In this document: positions 1 to 5,296 of the stretch, piece after piece | How the letters are laid out: each line of letters begins with the position of its first letter | Numbering within the stretch: the stretch's first letter is position 1 | Assembly: GCA_020627645.1 (NCBI GenBank) | Contig: JAHDGN010000257.1 | Span: 1 to 5,296, forward strand | DNA from: Akkermansiaceae bacterium | GTDB lineage: Bacteria > Verrucomicrobiota > Verrucomicrobiia > Verrucomicrobiales > Akkermansiaceae | Direction of reading: 5' to 3' | DNA length: 5,296 nt | Notes under the pieces: generated by a model | The model's input: the letters and a program-made list of their open reading frames with translations, nothing else | The model's database searches: none | What the model was told of the DNA's origin: nothing | Made by a program: the position numbers and the translations under genes

Positions 1-685
1 CGAGAATGATGATTTTACTTTTGTTTTTTTCTTTGGCGTTTTTGTTGGCTGGTTTTGCCTGATCTTCCTTTGGTTCTTTTCTTTTTTCGTCGAGTGCGTC
101 GAGCCGATTTCCGGCGGCGACGATGGCAGAGCCAATCGCGGTTCCTCCTTCGTTGTCGTCGGTGATGAGGACGAGGTCTTTGAGGGTGTAGGTGAGGATA
201 TGGTGATCGAGGGTGAGGGGGGCGACATCGAATGGTCGACCGGCGAAGGTGATAATGCCGATTCGGTCGTCACGTCGGCGTTTGATGAATTCGCTGATAA
301 TTTTTTTGGCGGCGGTGATTCGTTTTTCGTTTTTTCGAAACCCGCTTGATTCGTCGGTGTAGTCGCGGATGTTCATTGAGAATGACGTATCGAGAGTAAT
401 GAGGATGTCGATGCCGCTGGCTTTACGAGCGGTTCGGGTTTTGGATTCTTGCGGTCGTGCGAGTCCGATGATGGCAGGGATGAGGAAGAGGGGGAGAAGG
501 AGGGGGGCGAGTCGGAAGAGGTTTTGGCGCGGTTTGTATCCGAGGGTGCCGAGGACACGGAGCGTGGGGTAAGCGACCCAGCTGCGGTTACCGGTTTTGC
601 TGCCTAAAAATAGGAGTGCGGGGATGAGAAGGAGGAGAAGAAGCCACCATGGCTCGGCGAGGATGTAGTCGTCGAAGAGTTTCAT
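1..685 (-). CDS. batA: BatA-type VWA-domain membrane protein, N-terminal part (cut by window edge)
   Basis: Open from the ATG at 685 to the window edge (228 residues, no stop). Seen: hydrophobic helices at about residues 13-28 and 57-74, followed by a VWA domain. The metal-binding (MIDAS) motif DTSFS is complete (D99, S101, S103), and the third MIDAS residue is T182 in EGGTAIGSA. The visible part ends in IIIL, the strand that normally leads into LTDG. Family knowledge: BatA proteins sit in the inner membrane with a VWA domain between N-terminal helices and a C-terminal helix, total about 320-350 residues, so roughly a third is missing. The start codon overlaps the stop of the upstream gene (ATGA, 682-685) and has no clear Shine-Dalgarno, which suggests translational coupling. 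Odd: a lysine-rich insert at about residues 200-224 inside the VWA fold. BatB is an alternative name, but two N-terminal helices plus the position after DUF4381 favour BatA. Confidence 0.88.
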   Translation of the reverse strand, partial: MKLFDDYILAEPWWLLLLLLIPALLFLGSKTGNRSWVAYPTLRVLGTLGYKPRQNLFRLAPLLLPLFLIPAIIGLARPQESKTRTARKASGIDILITLDTSFSMNIRDYTDESSGFRKNEKRITAAKKIISEFIKRRRDDRIGIITFAGRPFDVAPLTLDHHILTYTLKDLVLITDDNEGGTAIGSAIVAAGNRLDALDEKRKEPKEDQAKPANKNAKEKNKSKIIIL

Positions 686-1197
686 GAGGTGGGTTGGTTC
701 ATCTCGCGGAGTTTTTGGAGGCAGTCGATCGAGCGAGTTACTAATGAGTGGGAACGATCGGGGTCGGTAGAAGATTTGGAATATTTGGCGTGATTGAGTT
801 CGGTGAGGAGAGTGGAGGTTTCTTCGTTTAGTTGAGTGGATACGCGAGCCTGGAATTCGGAAGTGGTTTCGTAGAGGGCGGGTTCAGATTTTGATTTGGC
901 GAGGTAAGTGCGGAGCGCGAGCGAGGCTCGGGTGGCGATGTCGGAGAGCGGAAGCTGGGAACTCAGTGGTTCGAGTTCGCGAAGGGAGGTGAGGGCGGGA
1001 CCATAGTAGTCGATTGGAGTGGTGGTGTTGGCGGATGTTGATTTTTTTGTGAGGTGTTTGATAAGGAGGAAGAGGAGGAAAAGGGTAATGAGGGTGGCAA
1101 AGATGATGAGAGCCCAGAACCAAGCGGGAGGTCCTGGGAGGAGTTCTTCGGGATCGGGGATGCCATGTTGAAGGCCGTTGATTGAGTCGGTTTCCAT
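682..1197 (-). CDS. DUF4381-like single-pass membrane protein of the MoxR/Bat operon
   Basis: 171 residues, a usual size for this family. Seen: a short N-terminal segment with a proline-rich stretch (residues 14-24, ending PGPPAWFW), one transmembrane helix at about 26-46, a polar Ser/Thr linker at 50-60, then a helical C-terminal domain. That domain carries a pattern I associate with DUF4381: ALTSLREL at 68-75, an R..L.LRTYLA helix at 90-100, and an ETTSEFQARV segment at 110-119. Position between DUF58 and BatA fits, because DUF4381 genes typically lie there. Role inferred: a membrane adaptor of the VWA/MoxR complex; no enzymatic motif is visible. The ATG at 1197 lies 3 nt after the DUF58 stop, and its own stop overlaps the batA start by 4 nt, so it is the middle gene of one transcript. 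Family assignment rests on pattern and context, as sequence conservation in this family is low. Confidence 0.78.
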   Translation of the reverse strand: METDSINGLQHGIPDPEELLPGPPAWFWALIIFATLITLFLLFLLIKHLTKKSTSANTTTPIDYYGPALTSLRELEPLSSQLPLSDIATRASLALRTYLAKSKSEPALYETTSEFQARVSTQLNEETSTLLTELNHAKYSKSSTDPDRSHSLVTRSIDCLQKLREMNQPTS

Positions 1198-1200
1198 GGT

Positions 1201-2091
1201 TTAGCGTTGGCGGGAGGATCGACGTTTGAAGAGCTGGTGGAGGTTGGTGAGGTAGTCTCCGGAGGTGGAGATTTCGGTGTGATCGATGGCGTTTTTGGCG
1301 AAGAAGTCTTTGAGGCCTTCTCGGTAGCGGCGGGAGAGTTTTGAGAGCCCCATACGGGTGTTGGCGTTGGATGTGTTGACGAGGATGTCGTGTCCGGTTT
1401 CGGGGTCGCGGAGGTGAACTTTGCCGACGTCGGGGACTTCTTTTTCGAGTGGGTCGATGGTTTGGAGGGCGATTAGCTCATGCTTTCGGGCCAGGGAAGC
1501 GATTGGTTTTTCGAATCCCCAGTCGATGAAGTCAGAGATGAGAAAGACGAGGCCTTTTCGCTTCAGTGTCTTGTTGAGGAATTTTCCGGCGTTGGCGATG
1601 GAGGTTTGGTTGTTTTGAGGTCGGGCGCAGAGGATTTCGCGAACGGCGCGGAGAACGGTTTTTCCTCCTTTGGCTGGAGGGAGGTAGAGGATGGGTTCGT
1701 TGGTGAAGAGGAGAAGGCCGACTTTGTCGCCGTTGTATCGGGCGCTAAATCCGATGAGGGCGGCGAGTTCGGCAGCGAGTTCGCGTTTGCTAAGGTCTTC
1801 TGAGCCGTAGTCGGTGGAGCCGGAAAGGTCGACGGCAATGATGACTGAGAGTTCTCGTTCTTCGCGGAACTTGCGGATGAAGGGGGTGCGCATGCGCGCG
1901 GTGACATTCCAGTCGATAAAGCGGATTTCGTCTCCTGGAACGTATTCGCGGAATTCATCGAAATCGAGTCCTTGGCCTCGGAATGATGAGTGGTAGTCTC
2001 CGGTAAAGACCTCGTGGGCAAGGCGGCGGGCACGGATTTCGAGGCGTCTGACACGCTTCATCATTTCTTCAATCCGTTCTTCTTCGTCCAT
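1201..2091 (-). CDS. DUF58-family protein with VWA-like fold (cytosolic type)
   Basis: 296 residues, full length for the soluble DUF58 type; no transmembrane helix is visible. Seen: a charged helical N-terminus (residues 1-28, rich in Glu and Arg), then the family hallmark YVPGDEIRFIDWNVTAR at 50-66, where G53, D54, R57, D60 and W61 are the signature positions. A VWA-like core follows with DLSGS at 88-92 (MIDAS-like D88, S90, S92), T163 as the candidate third ligand, KVGLLLF at 123-129 and LISDF at 184-188. Family knowledge: DUF58 proteins are encoded with MoxR AAA+ ATPases and act with VWA proteins, probably in protein-complex maturation or envelope stress; the exact function is unknown. It is the first gene of this operon in the window, divergent from rex, with no moxR next to it. 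Upstream of the ATG there is only AAAAAGAACC, not a strong Shine-Dalgarno. Confidence 0.95.
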   Translation of the reverse strand: MDEEERIEEMMKRVRRLEIRARRLAHEVFTGDYHSSFRGQGLDFDEFREYVPGDEIRFIDWNVTARMRTPFIRKFREERELSVIIAVDLSGSTDYGSEDLSKRELAAELAALIGFSARYNGDKVGLLLFTNEPILYLPPAKGGKTVLRAVREILCARPQNNQTSIANAGKFLNKTLKRKGLVFLISDFIDWGFEKPIASLARKHELIALQTIDPLEKEVPDVGKVHLRDPETGHDILVNTSNANTRMGLSKLSRRYREGLKDFFAKNAIDHTEISTSGDYLTNLHQLFKRRSSRQR

Positions 2092-2199
2092 TTGGTTGGT
2101 TCTTTTTAAGGATACGATCGAAAATGGGTAGTTAAAAGGAAGAGATCGGAAGTTTTTAAGGTCTCTTGACTTTTTCTAACAGTGGGCGAAGTTTAGGTT
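2092..2199. promoter_or_regulatory. Divergent intergenic region between the DUF58 operon and rex
   Basis: Both operons must be transcribed outward from this 108-bp gap or from within it, so it should hold two promoters; this is inferred from layout. Seen: it is richer in A/T than the flanking genes. TTGACT at 2166-2171 looks like a -35 box facing rex, but no good -10 box lies 16-18 bp downstream. On the minus strand TATCCT (2109-2114) could be a -10 box for the DUF58 operon, without a good -35. The 9-mer TTTTTAAGG occurs at 2103-2111 and 2153-2161, and GATCG at 2116-2120 and 2144-2148. No palindrome matching the known Rex operator (TTGTGA-N6-TCACAA type) was found. Confidence 0.35.
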
Positions 2200-2883
2200 G
2201 TGGAGGGGAATGAGATTCCAAAAAAAACGATTTACCGGTTGTCAATCTACCATCGGTGTTTGAGGCGTTTGCTAGAGAATGAGATGGATACGGTGAGTTC
2301 GTCGACTTTGGCGAAGGCGGCTGGAGTCAATCCGGCTCAGTTGAGGAAGGATTTGGGGTATTTGGGGGCTTTTGGAACTCGAGGCTTAGGGTATCCGATT
2401 TCGGAGCTTGTGGAGGCGATTCGTGAAGTTTTGGGGAGGGAACATCTGCAGCCAGTTATTTTGGTGGGAGTAGGAAATTTGGGTGCGGCTTTGTTGAGAT
2501 ATGATGGATTCCAGAAGGAGGGCTTTGGGGTAGTGGCAGCCTTTGATGCGGTGCCGAGTGCAGTTGTGAAGCGTGGTATTAATGTGCCGGTTTATGATGT
2601 GGATGAAATGCCTCGGTTTATTCGGAAGAATGAGGTGAAGTTGGCGGTGTTGGCGGTGCCAGCGGCGAATGCTCAGGAAGTGGCGAATGACTTGGTGGGT
2701 GCGGGGGTTCAGGGGATTTTGAGTTTTTCACCGACGATTTTACAGGTGCCTGAGAGCGTGACGGTCAATAGTGTTGATTTGGCGCTGGAGCTGGAGCAGG
2801 TGAGCTTTTTTGTGAAGCGTGAGCAGGATGGGGGAAAAGTGGGGCAGCCTGAGGATTCCTCGGCTTCTAAAAAGAATCAGTGA
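2200..2883 (+). CDS. rex: Redox-sensing transcriptional repressor Rex
   Basis: 227 residues. Rex binds operators near fermentation, respiration and NADH-turnover genes when NAD+ is high and releases them when NADH binds. Seen: an N-terminal winged helix at 1-79 with IPKKTIYRLSIYHRCL, the recognition segment VNPAQLRKDLGYLGAFG (43-59) and RGLGY (61-65). A Rossmann domain follows with GVGNLG at 90-95, Y101 and FD at 115-116, the latter being the acidic residue expected to bind the NAD(H) ribose. The end has VNSVDLALELEQ, whose Asp matches the position known to respond to NADH, and forms the domain-swap helix. Start: GTG at 2200, because an in-frame TAG sits at 2194-2196 and the next Met (residue 29) would remove the DNA-contact helix. 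No strong ribosome site is seen. The family is usually about 205-215 residues; the extra is a polar tail (about 207-227) rich in Ser, Lys and Gln. Divergent from the DUF58 operon and followed by the kinase gene. Confidence 0.97.
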   Translation: MEGNEIPKKTIYRLSIYHRCLRRLLENEMDTVSSSTLAKAAGVNPAQLRKDLGYLGAFGTRGLGYPISELVEAIREVLGREHLQPVILVGVGNLGAALLRYDGFQKEGFGVVAAFDAVPSAVVKRGINVPVYDVDEMPRFIRKNEVKLAVLAVPAANAQEVANDLVGAGVQGILSFSPTILQVPESVTVNSVDLALELEQVSFFVKREQDGGKVGQPEDSSASKKNQ

Positions 2884-2894
2884 GGGGTGTTTTT

Positions 2895-2922
2895 GCGCCA
2901 ACGAGGTGATTGCACCTGGTGC
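2895..2922 (+). other. Possible stem-loop between rex and the kinase gene
   Basis: AGGTG (2904-2908) pairs with CACCT (2913-2917) across an ATTG loop. GCGCC (2895-2899) can pair with GGTGC (2918-2922), with one G-U pair, leaving a 4-nt bulge, for about ten base pairs in total. Downstream there is only CTTTAATT, not a T-run, so it is a poor intrinsic terminator. It may be a weak terminator, an mRNA-processing structure that lowers kinase expression relative to rex, or chance. Confidence 0.25.
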
Positions 2923-2971
2923 TGGACTTTAATTGGGTGATGTCGCACGTTTTCGGGCAAGGTTCGGAGTG

Positions 2972-5296
2972 ATGGATAGTCAACAAGTTGCAGGGTATGA
3001 GTTTTTGTCTGAAATTGGCAAAGGGACGGCAGGTTCGGTTTACGAGGCTGCGATGGCCAGTGGCGAAAAATGTGCGGTTAAGGTGTTTGATTCGATGTCT
3101 TCGAATGCTAGCTTGATTGGTGAGCGCGTGCGGAGGGTGTTGAATGGGGGAGCTCAGGATGTTGTGGTTCCGATTCGTGAGTTTTCGTTTGATTCGCGGC
3201 CGAGCTATTTGGTGATGCCATTATTGGTGGATCGGCCGGAGGGCGATGGAGGGATGTTGGTTCCGAGGACCTTGGAGAGTGGAATGACGAAGTTAAGGGA
3301 GGATGATGCTTGGGGGATTGTGGAAAATTTGGCGAGAAGGTTAGCGGTTTTGCATTCGGCTAGGGTTGCGCATGGGAATTTGAAGCCGGGGAATGTTTTT
3401 TTCGCTAAGGATGGGAAGCTTTTGATTGCTGATTTTGCAACGGGTTTGATGCCGGGAGTTCATCGTCATTTTTATGGGGATGGGATCTTGTATGCCCCTC
3501 CAGAGCAGTTGCGTGACCCCGAGGGGTATTTGAGAGAAGATGGTTATGGATACGATGTTTTTGCATTTGGGGTGATGGCTTATCGTCTCTTGACGGGAAG
3601 CTTTCCGCGCTTTGAGGAGGAATTTTCCAAGGTTCATTCGGTGGATGTTTCACTTTTTGGTGATGTTGCCCCGGAGGAGATTGCCGAAGCGTTGGAGAGG
3701 GAGAGTCGGGTGACTTGGCCGGAAGAGGTAGAGGATGAACGGATTGTTCGATGTCGGGAAATCGTGGGGTTTTGTTTGTCGCTGGATCCGTTGGGGCGGC
3801 CTGGGAATATGCGGGAGGTGGCAAGGTTTTTTGATCGGATCGATCGAGATTTGGCCTTGGAAAAGGTGAATGCAGGTTTGGTGTCGGACAAGGAAGTGGC
3901 GGAAAAGAAAAAGGTTCGGTCTGATCGAAAGTTTAAGTTTGTTTCAATAGTGGCCTTGGGCTTGGGGGCTGGTTGGGCAGTTACGCAGGCTCTGTGGGGG
4001 TGGGATGCGACACGAAGACAGGGAAAGTATGAGGATTATGAGAGGAATGCTTTGTCAGAGATTGCTGATTTGAAGGAGCGGCGAGACGAAGCCATGGTGA
4101 CAGAAAAGGCGGCGTTGGATGAGCGGGATGTGATTCAGGCCAGGCTGGATGTTGAAATGAAGGAATCGGCGGAGGAGGTTGCGATGGCGCAAATGACGAA
4201 TGAGCGGTTGATGGATTGGTTGTTGGAGGAGGGGGTGGATGGGGTGCCTCGATTTGAGGGAAGGAAAGAGAGGTTGAAAATTTTGGCTGGTGAATTGGAT
4301 TCTCAGTTGAAAGAGGCCGAAAAAAGGCCGCTGCTGAAAGATCAGGTTGCGGTGTTGAGGTTGCGAAGAGCTGAGGTTGCGTTGGCAGCGGGAGAGATTG
4401 AGAATGGTGAAAAGCTGTTGGGTGAGGCTTTGGAGGAGGGGGATTTGTCAGATAAGATGGTGATGCGAGGAAGCTTGCGTTTGTTATTGTTGAAGTCTCA
4501 GGCGAATGCGACGGAAACAGGCTCTTTGTTGGAGCGAGTCAATGGAATGATTGAGAAGGTTTTGGTCAATGATGAGGGAGGTAAGTTAAGGGCAGAGGGG
4601 GCACTGAAGTTGGCAGAGGGGCGATTGAGAATGGCAAGGGGAGATGAGAAGAAGGCTTTGGATAGTTTTGAGAGTAGTTTGCAAAAGTATCGGAAGTTAT
4701 CTCGATTGTATCCGGATCAGGCTATTATTTCATTGGAAGTTGGTCGCAGGTATCTGGATGCGGCCCGGGCAGCTGAGGGTGCAGGGTCGTATGAAAATGC
4801 GGCTCGTTTGCGTGGAGAAGCAGCGAAACATTTTACCACACTGGCAAAGAAGCAGGAAAAGCCGTCGGACGAATTGCGATATCAGATTGCTTCGGCTGAA
4901 GCAGCTCGGGCCATTTCGGAATGGCAGCAGGGACGGATTTTTGAAGCGGAGCGTCTGGCTCGAGCTGGAGTGATTCAGTTGAAAAAATTGTCTTCAAGAA
5001 AGCCGGATGATTTTCGAGTGACTGTTGATTTGGCGTCGCAGCGAGGAATTATAGCGACGGCCTTGCGAGACGAGGGGAAGCCGAAAGAAGCGCAGGATTT
5101 GTTAAAGATGTCGATCAAAGCCTTGGAGCAAGGGTTGAAGAAGGAAAAGAAAAATTGGGAGGCAAGGTATCTGTTAGCGTCGTTGAAGTGGCAGTTGGCG
5201 GGGCTCTTAGGGTTACAGGGCGAGGGGCGATCAGAATTAGTGATTGGTCGAGAAGCAAGAAATGAGCTTCGTCAGATTTTGGAAAGTGGAGCGACC
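2972..5296 (+). CDS. Membrane-anchored Ser/Thr kinase-like protein with HGN catalytic loop, coiled coil and TPR-like repeats (C-terminus cut)
   Basis: 775 codons, open to the window edge. Kinase-like domain at about 9-285: glycine loop GKGTAGSV (16-23), AVK with K37, E51 as possible helix-C Glu, catalytic loop HGNLKPGN (134-141), DFA (154-156) for DFG, APPEQ (175-179) for APE, DVFAFG (195-200), and R276 in DPLGRP. The HRD aspartate is Asn at 136 and the short activation segment has only T157 as Ser/Thr. ATP and metal ligands (K37, N141, D154) remain, so it may bind nucleotide but catalyse weakly or not at all. A basic stretch (KKKVRSDRKFK) precedes one transmembrane helix at about 323-342, placing the kinase in the cytosol and the rest outside. 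A charged coiled coil (about 350-412) and paired helices resembling TPRs (about 457-490, 541-575, 686-720, 738-770) follow. Start: ATG with GGAG only 2 nt upstream; AAGG at 2959-2962 is a better spaced alternative. GTG at 2969 is possible. It lies 88 bp after rex and may share its transcript. Substrate unknown. Confidence 0.9.
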   Translation, partial: MDSQQVAGYEFLSEIGKGTAGSVYEAAMASGEKCAVKVFDSMSSNASLIGERVRRVLNGGAQDVVVPIREFSFDSRPSYLVMPLLVDRPEGDGGMLVPRTLESGMTKLREDDAWGIVENLARRLAVLHSARVAHGNLKPGNVFFAKDGKLLIADFATGLMPGVHRHFYGDGILYAPPEQLRDPEGYLREDGYGYDVFAFGVMAYRLLTGSFPRFEEEFSKVHSVDVSLFGDVAPEEIAEALERESRVTWPEEVEDERIVRCREIVGFCLSLDPLGRPGNMREVARFFDRIDRDLALEKVNAGLVSDKEVAEKKKVRSDRKFKFVSIVALGLGAGWAVTQALWGWDATRRQGKYEDYERNALSEIADLKERRDEAMVTEKAALDERDVIQARLDVEMKESAEEVAMAQMTNERLMDWLLEEGVDGVPRFEGRKERLKILAGELDSQLKEAEKRPLLKDQVAVLRLRRAEVALAAGEIENGEKLLGEALEEGDLSDKMVMRGSLRLLLLKSQANATETGSLLERVNGMIEKVLVNDEGGKLRAEGALKLAEGRLRMARGDEKKALDSFESSLQKYRKLSRLYPDQAIISLEVGRRYLDAARAAEGAGSYENAARLRGEAAKHFTTLAKKQEKPSDELRYQIASAEAARAISEWQQGRIFEAERLARAGVIQLKKLSSRKPDDFRVTVDLASQRGIIATALRDEGKPKEAQDLLKMSIKALEQGLKKEKKNWEARYLLASLKWQLAGLLGLQGEGRSELVIGREARNELRQILESGAT

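Noticed and set aside
482..507. G-quadruplex candidate in the G-rich tract
   Set aside because: Only two runs of three or more G are present, so a stable three-layer quadruplex is not supported; the tract is explained by Leu/Pro codons on the minus strand.
369..572. Plus-strand Arg-rich open frame of 67 codons
   Set aside because: Antisense to the BatA VWA domain and membrane helix; composition explained by the opposite strand.
1480..1803. Plus-strand open frame of 107 codons antisense to DUF58
   Set aside because: Gly/Glu/Phe-rich composition arises from the strand bias opposite a clear DUF58 coding sequence; no start signal or family resemblance.
2160..2185. Possible Rex operator around TTGACTTTTTCTAACA
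   Set aside because: The two halves do not form the expected inverted repeat (TTGTGA/TCACAA or TTGTTAA/TTAACAA); only a few positions match.
2166..2200. Leaderless rex transcript from the TTGACT -35 box
   Set aside because: Spacing would put the start near the GTG, but the hexamers at the -10 position match the consensus at only about two bases.
3341..3891. Three overlapping minus-strand open frames of 85-139 codons
   Set aside because: They are antisense to the kinase domain, rich in Pro, Ser and His, and resemble no protein family; the sense frame carries all kinase motifs.
4644..4973. Plus-strand open frame of 109 codons
   Set aside because: It lies fully inside the kinase frame in another phase, with an Arg/Leu-rich composition typical of an out-of-frame reading.

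Overview
The window shows two divergent gene blocks around a gap of about 108 bp. It most resembles a Verrucomicrobiota-type bacterium (or another PVC-group member). This is an inference from three things: the cytosolic-type DUF58 / DUF4381 / BatA gene order, a Rex repressor, and a large membrane-anchored Hanks-type kinase with an HGN catalytic loop and a helical-repeat C-terminus. There is no rRNA or other marker, so taxonomy stays tentative.

Left block (minus strand, read from 2091 down to 1): a DUF58 protein, a one-pass DUF4381-like membrane protein, and the N-terminal 228 residues of a BatA-type von Willebrand A (VWA) membrane protein cut by the window edge. The three are tightly packed (3-nt gap, then a 4-nt ATGA overlap), so they form one operon. 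This is the downstream part of a MoxR/Bat module, which is associated in other bacteria with envelope stress tolerance or with MoxR-type chaperone activity. The MoxR AAA+ ATPase that usually precedes DUF58 is not next to it here; rex takes that place, facing the other way.

Right block (plus strand): rex (2200-2883), an NADH/NAD+-sensing repressor complete in all its key parts, then after 88 bp a long open frame (2972 to the window end, 775 codons, no stop reached). That frame encodes a Ser/Thr kinase-like domain, one transmembrane helix, a charged coiled coil and a TPR-like helical region. Its catalytic loop reads HGN instead of HRD and its DFG reads DFA, so it is a candidate pseudokinase or weak kinase.

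A feature of the whole window is strong strand asymmetry. The plus strand is G/T-rich whichever strand is coding, so the two blocks use almost opposite synonymous codons: leucine is TTG in 17 of 24 cases in rex, but CTC in 27 of 33 and never TTG in batA. This suggests the plus strand is the replication leading strand and that mutation bias is strong. No RNA genes, mobile elements, CRISPR arrays or tRNAs were seen. I found no convincing wholly new system; the most unusual points are the degenerate kinase, the codon asymmetry and the pairing of rex with a VWA module lacking an adjacent MoxR gene.
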